A DNA stretch of 64,000 nucleotides. It comes from JAVVEG01 sp032251455 (lineage in GTDB: Bacteria > Pseudomonadota > Gammaproteobacteria > Pseudomonadales > Pseudohongiellaceae). Shown in pieces: positions 8,466 through 19,430 of the stretch. The notes below the pieces were generated by a model that was given only the letters and a program-made list of their open reading frames with translations, did no database searches and was not told the origin of the DNA. The stretch's first letter is position 1, and the number at the start of each line of letters is the position of its first letter. The stretch is from NCBI GenBank assembly GCA_032251455.1, contig JAVVEG010000005.1, positions 62,001-126,000 on the forward strand. The letters are read 5' to 3'. Made by a program: the position numbers and the translations under genes.

Positions 8466-8720
8466 ATGCTGGAACGCGCTGCCATCAAATTGATCTCGGT
8501 ATACCAATGCACGCTGAGTCTGCTGATAGGCAACCAATGCCGTTTTTATCCCAGCTGCTCCCATTACACCCAGGAAGCCATTGCCCGTCATGGTCTAATC
8601 CGGGGTTGTGGCCTTGGCGCAAAAAGAATTCTTTCCTGCCACCCCTGGCACCCTGGTGGCATCGATTTGGTTCCTGAAAAGCCAGACCGGAGCCCTTCAT
8701 CCCGGAACTCAACACAGTAG
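8466..8720 (+). CDS. yidD: Membrane protein insertion efficiency factor YidD
   Basis: 84 residues. YidD is a small inner-membrane-associated protein that aids YidC-dependent insertion. Seen: the family motif CRFYPSCSHYTQEAI and the C-terminal CHPWHPGGIDLVP, both diagnostic. The start is the ATG at 8466, one base after the rnpA stop; a longer frame from 8409 overlaps rnpA and is not family-like. The next gene, yidC, starts 10 bases later. Confidence 0.93.
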   Translation: MLERAAIKLISVYQCTLSLLIGNQCRFYPSCSHYTQEAIARHGLIRGCGLGAKRILSCHPWHPGGIDLVPEKPDRSPSSRNSTQ

Positions 8721-8730
8721 CAAATTAACC

Positions 8731-10440
8731 ATGGACTCAATTCGATACATTATTCTTGGTGGGCTGGCAGTAGTTACCTATTTGCTGCTCCTGGCCTGGC
8801 AAACCGACTACCCAACTCAGCCCCCACAGCAGTTAGAACCAAGCGAAATTCCCGCGTCCGTGGATTTATCCGATGTGCCGGCCGCTCCGCAGGTGCTGGA
8901 TGCTTCAGATACCCCCGCATCTGTTCCTGCTGATATTCCAACTCTTGGTTCGACACCACCCAGCACCACCGCCAGCACCCCGAATCAGAATACACTGGTT
9001 TCTATCAAAACCGATGTACTGAACATGCAGATCGATCTCAGGGGTGGCGATATCGTTTTTGCTTCCTTGCCAGAACATCAACAGCAACTTGATGAGACAG
9101 AAAACCCATTCGTTCTGCTGGAAAGCGGATCATTACGCAACTATGTTGCCCAAAGTGGACTTATTGGCCCTGATGGTATCGATGCCAGCACCCGGCCACT
9201 TTTCCAAGCCGCCGCCAATGAGTACCTTCTGAATACCAGCGAGGACTCGCTTCGAGTTGATCTCACTTACCAGACACCAGAGAACATAGCGGTCACCAAA
9301 CGTTTTGAGTTTGAACGCGGCAGCTATCTGGTCAATGTCAGTTATCTGATCAATAACCGCAGTGAACGCAACTGGCAGGCCAATCTTTTTGCCCAGATAA
9401 AACGAGGCAACTTTGCTGATCCCAGCCAAACCGGTGGCGTTGGTATGAGTTCGTTCCTGGGTTTTGCCATCACAACCCCGGATGATCCGTATATCAAAAT
9501 CAATTTTTCCGATATCGACAACAATCGGCCCGATTATCAAATGAGTGGCGGCTGGATTGCCTTCAGCCAACATTATTTTTTATCTGCCTGGGTTTCACCC
9601 ACGGATACGCTCAATAATTTTTCCCTGCGCAAAAACTCCCTGAACGAATACATCGGCGGTTTTACCAGCGCGGCCTTCACTGTGCCGCCAGGTTCTACCA
9701 ACACAAGAACGGTGCAGTTTTATGCCGGGCCGAAAGATCAGTACACCTTGCGGGAAGTCGCTGACAATCTGGACCTGACCATCGACTATGGCTGGCTCTG
9801 GTTTATCGCCTCTCCCATTTACTGGCTGCTCAGACAAATAAACAATCTTGTCGGCAATTATGGGTGGTCGATTCTTTTGTTGACCGTTGTTGTCAAAGGT
9901 ATTTTCTACAAACTTTCTGCGACCAGTTATCGCTCCATGGCGAATATGCGGCGGGTAATGCCGAAAATGAGCCAGTTGAAGGAGCGTTATGGTGATGACA
10001 AGATGAAGTTGCAAAAAGCAACCATGGAGCTGTACCAGAAAGAAAAAATAAACCCGTTCGGCGGCTGTTTGCCCATGTTGGTACAAATGCCCGTATTCAT
10101 TGCGCTGTATTGGGTTTTGATGGAAAGTGTCGAGCTGCGACACGCCCCGTTCATGCTCTGGATTGATGACCTTTCGGTTATGGACCCCTATTTTGTCCTG
10201 CCTTTGTTGATGGGTGCCTCGATGTTTGCCCAGTCTTATTTGAGCCCGGCGCCCTCAGACCCGATGCAGGCAAAGATAATGCGCTTTATGCCCGTGGCGA
10301 TGACTGTCTTCTTTCTTTGGTTCCCGGCCGGGCTGGTTCTGTACTGGCTTGCCAACAGCGTTATCGGGATCGTCCAGCAATGGTATATCACCCGCAAAAT
10401 TGAGCTTGAGTTTGCAGAAAAGGAAGCCCGAAAAACCTGA
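8731..10440 (+). CDS. yidC: Membrane protein insertase YidC
   Basis: 569 residues (E. coli YidC is 548). N-terminal membrane helix (residues 1-25, DSIRYIILGGLAVVTYLLLLAW), a Pro/Ser/Thr-rich linker to about residue 90, the periplasmic beta-supersandwich domain to about 350, then the conserved five-helix insertase core with GWSILLLTVVVKGIFYKLS, MSQLKERYGDDKMKLQ and NPFGGCLPMLVQMPVFIALY. The start is the ATG at 8731; the frame extends to 8608 but that part overlaps yidD. YidC inserts membrane proteins such as subunit c of the ATP synthase encoded further down this window. Confidence 0.97.
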   Translation: MDSIRYIILGGLAVVTYLLLLAWQTDYPTQPPQQLEPSEIPASVDLSDVPAAPQVLDASDTPASVPADIPTLGSTPPSTTASTPNQNTLVSIKTDVLNMQIDLRGGDIVFASLPEHQQQLDETENPFVLLESGSLRNYVAQSGLIGPDGIDASTRPLFQAAANEYLLNTSEDSLRVDLTYQTPENIAVTKRFEFERGSYLVNVSYLINNRSERNWQANLFAQIKRGNFADPSQTGGVGMSSFLGFAITTPDDPYIKINFSDIDNNRPDYQMSGGWIAFSQHYFLSAWVSPTDTLNNFSLRKNSLNEYIGGFTSAAFTVPPGSTNTRTVQFYAGPKDQYTLREVADNLDLTIDYGWLWFIASPIYWLLRQINNLVGNYGWSILLLTVVVKGIFYKLSATSYRSMANMRRVMPKMSQLKERYGDDKMKLQKATMELYQKEKINPFGGCLPMLVQMPVFIALYWVLMESVELRHAPFMLWIDDLSVMDPYFVLPLLMGASMFAQSYLSPAPSDPMQAKIMRFMPVAMTVFFLWFPAGLVLYWLANSVIGIVQQWYITRKIELEFAEKEARKT

Positions 10441-10459
10441 TTACTGCGCGAGCACAATC

Positions 10460-11860
10460 ATGTCATCCCTCATCGATAGCGATACCATTTGTGCGCTGGC
10501 AACGCCCCCCGGCAGGGGAGGCGTTGGCATAATCAGAATATCCGGCCCCCTGTGCCGGACAATGGCCGAAAAAATACTGCGGCGCCTGCCCAGACCCAGA
10601 TATGCCGTCTATTCGGATTTCAATGACCTCTCCGGTGCAGTCGTCGATTCCGGCATTGCCCTTTTCTTCCCCGGCCCAGATTCGTTCACCGGCGAAGATG
10701 TGCTTGAGCTGCAGGCGCATGGGGGTTATTTCGTTCTCGAGCGCCTGCTGAATCTTGTTCTTGAACTCGGTGGCAGGCTGGCCAGACCCGGCGAGTTTTC
10801 CGAGCGGGCTTTCCTCAACAACAAGATGGATCTGACGCAGGCTGAAGCCATTGCAGATCTGATTGATTCCTGTAGCGCACAGGCAGCAAGAAGTGCTCTG
10901 CGTACCCTGCAAGGTGAGTTCTCAAACCTGATCCATAATCTGGTGGAAGAGATTACCGCTTTGCGGGTTTACATCGAAGCCTCGATTGATTTTTCCGAGG
11001 AGGACATCGACTTTCTCAGTGCAGGTAAGACCAGCCAGAGGCTAAGCACGATCATTGCTCAACTTGACGGAGTCATTGCGCAAGCCAAACAAGGGGCCAT
11101 CCTCAAAGAGGGAATGTCTGTGGTCATTGCCGGAAAACCCAATGTCGGCAAATCAAGCCTGTTGAATGCACTGGCAGGGCGCGAATCCGCAATCGTAACC
11201 GATATCGCCGGCACCACCCGTGACATACTCCACGAACAGATAGGCATCGATGGGATGCCTTTGCATATTACCGATACTGCAGGTCTGCGCAACAGCACGG
11301 ATCCCGTTGAACAGGAGGGTATCAGACGAGCCCTGAAGGCGATAAGCGAAGCTGATCGTATCTTGTTGATCATCGATGCTGCCAGCGAACAACCTGCTCC
11401 GGATCAACTGGCAGAGTATCTGCACAGCACCGGCTTTGCGCAATTGGAAGAGCCTTTGAAAAAGGGCCGGCTGAGCCTGATTTTCAACAAAATCGATCTG
11501 CTTGCTCCAAACAGCTTGCCCACAAGCTGGCAAGACAAACCAGCCGATGCTCCATTGCTTGCTGTTTCTGCCAAACACCAGTACGGACTTCAGGCATTGC
11601 GCGAACATCTGAAACAATGCATGGGTTACCAGGCCGATGCTGAAGGGGGGTTTATTGCTCGCAGCCGTCATCTGGAGGCTTTGCGCAAGGCTCGCCTGGA
11701 GCTTGCCCGGGGGCTTGAACAATTGGATCGGCATCAGGCCGGAGAGCTGGTAGCGGAAGACCTGCGTCATGCTCACCAGTATCTGGGTGAGATAACCGGG
11801 GAATTCAGTACTGATGAGCTTCTGGGCAGGATTTTCTCCAGTTTTTGTGTGGGGAAATAG
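10460..11860 (+). CDS. mnmE: tRNA uridine-5-carboxymethylaminomethyl(34) synthesis GTPase MnmE
   Basis: 466 residues. With MnmG it builds cmnm5U34 in tRNA wobble positions. Seen: N-terminal tetrahydrofolate-binding domain start DTICALATPPGRGGVGIIRISG, G-domain with G1 GKPNVGKSSLLNAL near residue 225, G2 GTTRD, G3 DTAGLR, G4 NKID, and the invariant C-terminal FCVGK (FCIGK in most species, carrying the reactive Cys). The start is the ATG at 10460, 19 bases after yidC; the upstream frame to 10349 is inside yidC. It is separated from mnmG by a 422-base origin-like region. Confidence 0.97.
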   Translation: MSSLIDSDTICALATPPGRGGVGIIRISGPLCRTMAEKILRRLPRPRYAVYSDFNDLSGAVVDSGIALFFPGPDSFTGEDVLELQAHGGYFVLERLLNLVLELGGRLARPGEFSERAFLNNKMDLTQAEAIADLIDSCSAQAARSALRTLQGEFSNLIHNLVEEITALRVYIEASIDFSEEDIDFLSAGKTSQRLSTIIAQLDGVIAQAKQGAILKEGMSVVIAGKPNVGKSSLLNALAGRESAIVTDIAGTTRDILHEQIGIDGMPLHITDTAGLRNSTDPVEQEGIRRALKAISEADRILLIIDAASEQPAPDQLAEYLHSTGFAQLEEPLKKGRLSLIFNKIDLLAPNSLPTSWQDKPADAPLLAVSAKHQYGLQALREHLKQCMGYQADAEGGFIARSRHLEALRKARLELARGLEQLDRHQAGELVAEDLRHAHQYLGEITGEFSTDELLGRIFSSFCVGK

Positions 11861-12282
11861 TTCCACAGTAAAAATATCAGCTGACATCACTTTATTTTAT
11901 CTTGTGCATAACTCCACAAAAGCAGTGCATAACTCAGTGAGTAAATTCTGGAAAAAAAAGAGCTGTTGATAAGGAGGTGTTCTGTCAACAGCATACCAAA
12001 GGCTTATCCGCAGTTTGAGAACCTCTTCCCCACCGGCTTATACTTATTCCAATGCTATGATTTTAAATAGTTTTTATTAGTTATCATCAGAAAAGGCGAT
12101 GACTATATTTAATAACAATATCTATATCTTTATATTCTTTCTTTCTCTTTATATAGTTTTTAATTAGTAAAAAAAATAAATCATCTCTGTGGATTATTTT
12201 GACCATCATCACTTTAAATTTCATGGCGAAGCCGTATACTTGTCGGCCCGTTTCCTTGTGTTTCCACTTGTTCAGGTGAAGT
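11861..12282. other. Second origin-like region between mnmE and mnmG (DnaA-box-like motifs plus very AT-rich tract)
   Basis: 422 bases with no gene. A consensus-fitting DnaA box, TGTGCATAA (11903-11911), is followed by one-mismatch boxes AGTGCATAA (11924-11932), TGTTGATAA (11964-11972), TTATCCGCA (12004-12012) and TGTGGATTA (12188-12196). Next comes an extreme AT-rich tract at 12061-12180 (20 G/C in 120 bases by my count), a suitable duplex-unwinding element. In E. coli oriC also lies immediately by gidA/mnmG. The tract may additionally hold the mnmG promoter. Whether this acts as an origin, a DnaA-titration site or only a promoter cannot be decided here. Confidence 0.5.
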
Positions 12283-14190
<1,908 letters not shown>

Positions 14191-14199
14191 GATACGAAC

Positions 14200-14883
14200 A
14201 TGGCAGATGAGTCTTCTCTGCGTCAGGGTTTGAAGACCATGGGTCTAAGCCTGACGGATCGGCAGATAGAACTCCTGAACGCATATCTTCAGTTACTGAG
14301 CAAATGGAACAGGCACTTCAATCTTTCAGCCGTGCGTGATCCGGCGGCGATGGTCTCGCGTCACCTGCTGGATAGCCTGAGTCTGCAACCCTTGCTGCAG
14401 GACCGGATCAAAACGGTTCATACCGTGCTCGATGTTGGTACCGGGCCAGGCTTGCCGGGTATTCCGCTGGCCATTTGTTTTCCCGATATCCGGTTTGTCT
14501 TGTTGGACAGCAATGGGAAGAAAACCCGCTTTGTCTTCCAGGCGGCGTTTACCCTGGGGCTGAAAAACATCGAGGTTGAAAATTGCCGGGTAGAGCACTA
14601 CCAAAGCCCCGCACAAATTGATATTGTCGTTTGTCGGGCATTTTCCTCCCTGGCTGATCTGATAGAGAAAACACGTCATTTGCAAGGTGGCTCTGCAGGT
14701 GTTGCAAATGCTGCAACTGCCATGATCTGGCTGGCGATGAAGGGGGCATACCCGAAAACGGAAATCAATGCGCTGCCGGAAGATATCCAGCTAATCTCGG
14801 TTGACCGGGTCAGCATTCCATTTGATCCAGCAGAACGGCACCTGCTCACTTTGCAGAAAACGAGCCAGGCAACAAGCAGTTAA
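14200..14883 (+). CDS. rsmG: 16S rRNA (guanine527-N7)-methyltransferase RsmG
   Basis: 227 residues. SAM-dependent methyltransferase acting on G527 of 16S rRNA. Seen: KWNRHFNLSAVRDPAAMVSRHLLDS near residues 35-60 and the SAM-binding loop VLDVGTGPGLPGIPLAI near residue 80, both signatures of GidB/RsmG, plus VVCRAFSSL. The usual mnmG-rsmG-parA-parB order supports the call. The final codons are part of a 14-bp tandem repeat. Confidence 0.95.
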   Translation: MADESSLRQGLKTMGLSLTDRQIELLNAYLQLLSKWNRHFNLSAVRDPAAMVSRHLLDSLSLQPLLQDRIKTVHTVLDVGTGPGLPGIPLAICFPDIRFVLLDSNGKKTRFVFQAAFTLGLKNIEVENCRVEHYQSPAQIDIVVCRAFSSLADLIEKTRHLQGGSAGVANAATAMIWLAMKGAYPKTEINALPEDIQLISVDRVSIPFDPAERHLLTLQKTSQATSS

Positions 14884-14904
14884 CAACAGGCAGTTAACAA
14901 CAGC
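14877..14904 (+). repeat. Tandem 14-bp repeat at the rsmG stop
   Basis: CAGTTAACAACAGG at 14877-14890 is followed directly by CAGTTAACAACAGC at 14891-14904 (13/14 identical). Each copy contains the palindrome GTTAAC. It spans the rsmG stop codon and lies 50-77 bases before the parA start. Function unknown; it could be simple slippage duplication. Confidence 0.6.
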
Positions 14905-14953
14905 CAGCTAAAATGCAGCTGATAATGTAGCTAAAAGGACCGGAGTCCGCACA

Positions 14954-15733
14954 GTGACAAGAATACTGGCCATAGCCAATCAAAAGGGTGGAGTCGGCAA
15001 AACCACCACATCAGTCAATCTGGCAGCCTCACTGAGGGCAACCAAACGTCAGGTTCTGCTGGTGGACATGGATCCTCAGGGTAATGCCACCATGGGCAGC
15101 GGCATTGATAAAGCGGAACTTGAGCTGTCAATCTACGACGTGCTGACAGCCGGGGCAAACTGTGTCGATGCCATAGTACAAACAGCAGATAACGGCTTTG
15201 ACATCCTGCCGGCCAACGGCGATCTGACGGCGGCGGAAATAGAACTGCTTGGCCATGAAAACCGGGAAAGCATCCTGCGGCGCGTCCTGCAAAGCCTGGA
15301 ACAGCGCTATGACTACATCGTCATTGATTGCCCGCCGTCATTGAATATGCTGACCCTGAACGCACTGGTGGCAGCGCAGGGTGTGCTCATTCCAATGCAG
15401 TGTGAATACTATGCCCTGGAAGGTCTGTCAGCACTGGTTGAAACCATCAACGCCATTCGCGCCAGTCACAACCCGCAGCTGCAGATAGAGGGGATACTGC
15501 GCACCATGTATGACCCCCGCAACAAGCTGACCTCGGAGGTATCGAATCAGCTGTTTCATCATTTTGGTGACCGGGTCTACAGAACCGTAGTGCCAAGAAA
15601 TATTCGCTTGGCGGAAGCCCCCAGTTATGGAATGCCGGTGCTGAAATACGACAGGCAATCCCGTGGTTCATTGGCGTACCTCGCGCTGGCCGGAGAAATG
15701 CTCAGGCGCAGCGAACGCGCCGCAGCAGTTTGA
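14954..15733 (+). CDS. parA: Chromosome partitioning ATPase ParA (Soj)
   Basis: 259 residues starting with GTG, preceded by AGGA and GGAG ribosome-binding stretches. Deviant Walker A KGGVGKTT at residues 11-18 with the signature lysine, Walker A' VDMDPQGN and Walker B VIDCPPSLNMLT are all present. ParA forms a nucleoid-bound ATP dimer that ParB-parS complexes follow during origin segregation. It is 31 bases upstream of parB; the parS sites are inside recF. Confidence 0.96.
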   Translation: MTRILAIANQKGGVGKTTTSVNLAASLRATKRQVLLVDMDPQGNATMGSGIDKAELELSIYDVLTAGANCVDAIVQTADNGFDILPANGDLTAAEIELLGHENRESILRRVLQSLEQRYDYIVIDCPPSLNMLTLNALVAAQGVLIPMQCEYYALEGLSALVETINAIRASHNPQLQIEGILRTMYDPRNKLTSEVSNQLFHHFGDRVYRTVVPRNIRLAEAPSYGMPVLKYDRQSRGSLAYLALAGEMLRRSERAAAV

Positions 15734-15764
15734 AAAAACACAAAACAACGAGTTGGTAAAGAAC

Positions 15765-16655
15765 ATGGCAGGGAAAAGAAAATTGGGCAGAGGGCTGGAC
15801 GCATTGCTGGGAGCCTCTTTGTCCAGATCGGCCGAGACGGCGCTGGCAAGCACTGAACCGGCAAACCCGAAGGAAAAAGACGGTGATCTGAAACACCTGC
15901 CCATAGATCTGATTCAACGCGGTAAATATCAGCCGCGCACCGATATGCACGAAGATGCGCTGCAGGAGCTGGCCGATTCCATCAAGGCGCAGGGCGTCAT
16001 GCAGCCAATAGTCGTCAGGCCGGTTTCCGACACGCATTATGAAATAATCGCCGGCGAACGTCGCTGGCGGGCCACCCAGCTGGCCGGGCTGGACACGATT
16101 CCCGCCATAATCAAACCGGTCAGCGATGAATCAGCCATCGCCATGGCGCTGATAGAAAATATTCAGCGGGAAAACCTGAACCCGATGGAAGAAGCGGTTG
16201 CACTCAAACGACTGCAGGATGAATTTCATCTGACCCAGCAGGAAGTGGCAGATGCTGTGGGCAAGTCCCGGGCAACCGTGGCCAACCTGTTGCGACTGAT
16301 CGGTTTGAACCCGGATGTCCGGGTGATGCTGGAACACGGTGACCTGGAGATGGGTCATGCCCGGGCCCTGCTTTCACTGCCGGACCAGGTCCAAAGCGAG
16401 ACGGCCAGGACTGTTGCCGGGAAAGGCCTGTCCGTCAGGCAGACGGAAGCACTGGTCAGACGCCTGCAGGAAGAAAATAACAGACCACCGAAAAAAAAGG
16501 TGGAAAATGCAGATATCCGGCAGCTGGAAGACAGTCTTTCCGAGAAACTTGGCGCGCAGGTCAGGATTCATCACAGCACCAAGGGTGCGGGCAAAGTCAC
16601 CTTGAAATACAATAGCCTGGATGAGCTTGATGGCATACTTGCCCACATAAAATGA
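15765..16655 (+). CDS. parB: Chromosome partitioning protein ParB (Spo0J)
   Basis: 296 residues. CTP-dependent DNA clamp loaded at parS. Seen: N-terminal KRKLGRGLDALLG, CTP-binding ParB/Srx fold with IAGERRWRATQLAG and the following ENIQRENLNPMEEA, then the parS-reading helix-turn-helix LTQQEVADAVGKSRATVANLLRL and a C-terminal dimer domain. The start is the ATG at 15765; the frame runs upstream into parA, so 15663 is not the real start. Confidence 0.96.
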   Translation: MAGKRKLGRGLDALLGASLSRSAETALASTEPANPKEKDGDLKHLPIDLIQRGKYQPRTDMHEDALQELADSIKAQGVMQPIVVRPVSDTHYEIIAGERRWRATQLAGLDTIPAIIKPVSDESAIAMALIENIQRENLNPMEEAVALKRLQDEFHLTQQEVADAVGKSRATVANLLRLIGLNPDVRVMLEHGDLEMGHARALLSLPDQVQSETARTVAGKGLSVRQTEALVRRLQEENNRPPKKKVENADIRQLEDSLSEKLGAQVRIHHSTKGAGKVTLKYNSLDELDGILAHIK

Positions 16656-16668
16656 CCATTGTTTATGG

Positions 16669-16697
16669 TTGATAAGCTTGCCCAAAGTACCTATAAT
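16669..16697 (+). promoter_or_regulatory. atp operon promoter
   Basis: TTGATA (16669-16674), a 17-bp spacer and a perfect TATAAT (16692-16697), just after the parB stop. This is the best sigma70 match I saw in the window and fits the high expression expected for ATP synthase. Predicted start near 16704, leaving a leader of about 65 bases before atpI. Confidence 0.75.
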
Positions 16698-16769
16698 GCG
16701 CTGCTTTGTGTGCAGCGGATTCTTTGGGGATGCTCGGGGGGTCGAGGGCGTTTGACAAATTTCAACAAG

Positions 16770-17147
16770 ATGTCAAGCATAAAGGCCCCTCCGGTCTACA
16801 AGATAACACGGGTCCAGATGCTGGTAACCATTGCCCTGTCGGGAATGGCAGCCGTGCTGGGCGCCACGGTTGCCGCATACTCGATGTTGTTTGGCGGTCT
16901 GATCTCAGCAGTACCGAACGCCTATTTTGCCCACAGGGTTTTCCGCTATCGCGGCGCAAGGGCAACAACAAGCATTGTCAAGGCATTTTATGCGGGCGAG
17001 GCAATCAAGCTCGCCCTTATAAGTGCGGGTTTTGCTCTGGTTTTCATGTATGTAAAACCACTGCATACACTGGCCTTCTTCGGGGGGTTCGTGCTGGTTC
17101 ATCTGAGCGGCTTGCTGATGTTGACCAGACTCAAAGACTCGATATAA
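16770..17147 (+). CDS. atpI: ATP synthase subunit I
   Basis: 125 residues with four hydrophobic segments, e.g. VTIALSGMAAVLGATVAAYSM and FFGGFVLVHLSGLLMLTRL, and the AtpI-typical GGLISAVPNAYFAHRVFRYRGAR. AtpI is a non-essential assembly or ion-uptake helper for the Fo c-ring. The start is the ATG at 16770; an in-frame TTG 18 bases earlier and a longer frame from 16659 (which would include the promoter) are less likely. First gene of the complete atpIBEFHAGDC operon. Confidence 0.88.
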   Translation: MSSIKAPPVYKITRVQMLVTIALSGMAAVLGATVAAYSMLFGGLISAVPNAYFAHRVFRYRGARATTSIVKAFYAGEAIKLALISAGFALVFMYVKPLHTLAFFGGFVLVHLSGLLMLTRLKDSI

Positions 17148-17205
17148 AGGGATTCATTACAGTAACCCTCAGCAATTGTTGCTGAACAGACAACAAAATT
17201 GACTT

Positions 17206-18048
17206 ATGGCAGACGCGAACGCACCAATCTACGAAACGGCAACCGACTACGTCCGGCACCACCTTGGGTTCCTCACTTTTGGTAAAACCGAAGACGGACA
17301 TTGGGGATTTGCGCACAGCGCAGAAGAGGCAACGGCCATGGGCTTCTGGTCGATTCATGTGGACTCGATGCTGATGTCGGTTCTACTGGGTTGTCTTTTT
17401 GTTGGCCTGTTTTATTTTGTCAGCCGCAAAGCCACCACGGGGGTTCCTGGAGGCCTGCAAAACGCCATTGAATACATGGTCGAGATGGTACAGACCAACG
17501 TCAAGAATTCCTTTTTCGCCAAAAATGAGCTCATCGGCCCACTGGCCCTGACCATCTTCTGCTGGATATTCCTGATGAACCTGATGGACTTGGTTCCGGT
17601 AGACTGGATTCCAATGGTAGCGCAGACGGTGGCCAATGATTCACACCTGTATTTCAAGGCCGTACCCACCACCGACCTGAATATCACACTCGGGTTTTCG
17701 GTCAGCGTCTTCTTCCTGATCATCTACTACAGCATCAAGATCAAGGGCCTTGGCGGTTTTCTGGGCGAATTTGCCTTCCACCCCTTTGGCAAATGGGCGA
17801 TGCCCTTCAACATCATTCTGGAATTACCCGGCTTCCTCGCCAAGCCGGTATCACTGGCACTGCGACTCTATGGCAACCTGTTTGCCGGTGAGGTGATATT
17901 CCTGGTTATTGCACTGATCGGATACTGGCAACTGCCCCTGCATTTCGGCTGGGCCGTATTCCACATCCTTGTGATAACCCTGCAGGCGTACCTGTTCATG
18001 ATGCTGACCATCGTCTATCTGAATCAGGCACATCAAACCCATCACTAA
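17206..18048 (+). CDS. atpB: ATP synthase Fo subunit a
   Basis: 280 residues. Half-channel subunit of the proton path. Seen: multiple membrane helices and the invariant LALRLYGNLFAGE, with the essential arginine at about residue 220 (Arg210 in E. coli). The EFAFHPFGKWAMPFNIILELPGF segment just before it is characteristic of gammaproteobacteria. The next gene, atpE, starts 40 bases downstream. Confidence 0.97.
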   Translation: MADANAPIYETATDYVRHHLGFLTFGKTEDGHWGFAHSAEEATAMGFWSIHVDSMLMSVLLGCLFVGLFYFVSRKATTGVPGGLQNAIEYMVEMVQTNVKNSFFAKNELIGPLALTIFCWIFLMNLMDLVPVDWIPMVAQTVANDSHLYFKAVPTTDLNITLGFSVSVFFLIIYYSIKIKGLGGFLGEFAFHPFGKWAMPFNIILELPGFLAKPVSLALRLYGNLFAGEVIFLVIALIGYWQLPLHFGWAVFHILVITLQAYLFMMLTIVYLNQAHQTHH

Positions 18049-18088
18049 AATGAGACAGTTCGTTCTTTTGTAAAACTTGGAGATAAAA

Positions 18089-18331
18089 ATGGAAACTATT
18101 CAGGCTTTTTCTTTGATTGCAGCATCCATCATTTTCGGCATCTGTGGTGCCGGAACAGCGGTTGCATTCGGCAGCCTCGGTGGCAAGCTGATCGAGAGTT
18201 CGGCCCGTCAGCCCGAGCTTGCGCCCAAACTGCAAACCCAGTTCTTCCTGGTTGCTGCGTTCGTGGACGTAATCTCCATCATCGGCGTGGGTATGGCGTT
18301 CCTGTTCATCTTCGCAAACCCGTTCGTATAA
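18089..18331 (+). CDS. atpE: ATP synthase Fo subunit c
   Basis: 80 residues forming a two-helix hairpin of the rotor ring. Glycine-rich first helix (FGICGAGTAVAFGSLGGK), polar loop ESSARQPELAPKL contacting F1, and the ion-binding carboxylate Asp60 in LVAAFVDVISIIGVG. Asp with no Gln/Glu-Thr sodium-site pattern suggests proton rather than sodium coupling. The ATG at 18089 has TTGGAG upstream and is preferred to the in-frame TTG at 18077. Confidence 0.97.
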   Translation: METIQAFSLIAASIIFGICGAGTAVAFGSLGGKLIESSARQPELAPKLQTQFFLVAAFVDVISIIGVGMAFLFIFANPFV

Positions 18332-18385
18332 GGTGACAGAGCGGCCTGCGTCGCTTAACTGAAACGTAAACTCAGGGGTACGGAT

Positions 18386-18856
18386 ATGGATTTGAATGCA
18401 ACCATTATCGGGCAATCGATAGCATTCTTCTTTTTCGTCTGGTTCTGCATGAAGTATGTCTGGCCACCGGTGACCGGCATTCTGGAAGAGAGACAGAAGA
18501 AGATCGCTGACGGTCTTGAGGCCGCAGACCGGGCACAGCGCGATCTGGGTCTGGCTCAGAACAAGGCTGCAGAGGAATTGCGCGAAGCCAAAAAGCAAAG
18601 CGCCGAAATCATCGAGCTGGCCAACAAGCGCGCCAATCAGATTGTTGATGATGCCAAAGACAAGGCGCGTGATGAGGGGCAGCGTCTGCTTGCCGGCGCC
18701 AAGGCTGAAATCGAGATGGAACTGCAGCGGGCAAAAGCAGCCTTGCGTGCAGAAGTTGCTGCAATTGCAGTGGCTGGTGCCGAGAAGATTCTGGAAGCCT
18801 CCATCGATCAGGCGGCCAACGAAGACTTGATCAAGAAACTGGCTGCAGAGCTATAA
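18386..18856 (+). CDS. atpF: ATP synthase Fo subunit b
   Basis: 156 residues, the same length as E. coli AtpF. One N-terminal membrane helix (about residues 5-27, IIGQSIAFFFFVWFCMKYVWP) followed by a long charged helix (EERQKKIADGLEAADRAQRDL onward), which dimerises as the peripheral stalk holding F1. Its stop is 12 bases before atpH. Confidence 0.96.
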   Translation: MDLNATIIGQSIAFFFFVWFCMKYVWPPVTGILEERQKKIADGLEAADRAQRDLGLAQNKAAEELREAKKQSAEIIELANKRANQIVDDAKDKARDEGQRLLAGAKAEIEMELQRAKAALRAEVAAIAVAGAEKILEASIDQAANEDLIKKLAAEL

Positions 18857-18868
18857 ACGAGAGTATCC

Positions 18869-19405
18869 ATGGCAGAGTCAATTACATTAGCCAGACCATA
18901 CGCCAAGGCGGCTTTCGAGGTAGCCCTGGCTGCTGGTGATCTGGACAGCTGGTCCAGAATGCTGGGCCTGTTGGCCAGCCTGGCTCAGGATGAGAAGGTT
19001 CACCGCGTGCTGAGCTCCCCGGCGATGTCAGCCGAGAAACAGGCCAAAACGTTGGTTGGGCTTTGTGACAGCGAGCTCACCCCACAGGGTATCAACCTGG
19101 TGCAACTGCTGGCAGAGAATCGTCGTCTGCCTTTGTTGCCCGAGATTGCCAGGCTCTTCAATGCCCTGAAAGCCAATCAGGAAAAAACGGTTGATGTCGA
19201 GTTGTCCACTGCGTTTGCGCTGGGCGATGACACCGTGAAAAAGCTGACAGAAGCACTGCAGAAACGCCTGAGCCGGCAGATCAATCTGCAGACCACGGTA
19301 GACAAACATTTGATTGGCGGTGCCATCATCCGCGCCGGAGACACCGTAATAGACAGCTCAGTTCGTGGAAAGTTGACCAAATTAGCCGAAGCAATGAATT
19401 CCTAG
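18869..19405 (+). CDS. atpH: ATP synthase F1 subunit delta
   Basis: 178 residues. OSCP/delta protein linking the b-stalk to the top of F1. N-terminal six-helix bundle beginning ITLARPYAKAAFEVA and a C-terminal segment LIGGAIIRAGDTVIDSSVRGKL, both family signatures. It sits between atpF and atpA as usual. Confidence 0.96.
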   Translation: MAESITLARPYAKAAFEVALAAGDLDSWSRMLGLLASLAQDEKVHRVLSSPAMSAEKQAKTLVGLCDSELTPQGINLVQLLAENRRLPLLPEIARLFNALKANQEKTVDVELSTAFALGDDTVKKLTEALQKRLSRQINLQTTVDKHLIGGAIIRAGDTVIDSSVRGKLTKLAEAMNS

Positions 19406-19430
19406 ACCTGCTGGGAATGAGGGAAAAAGC

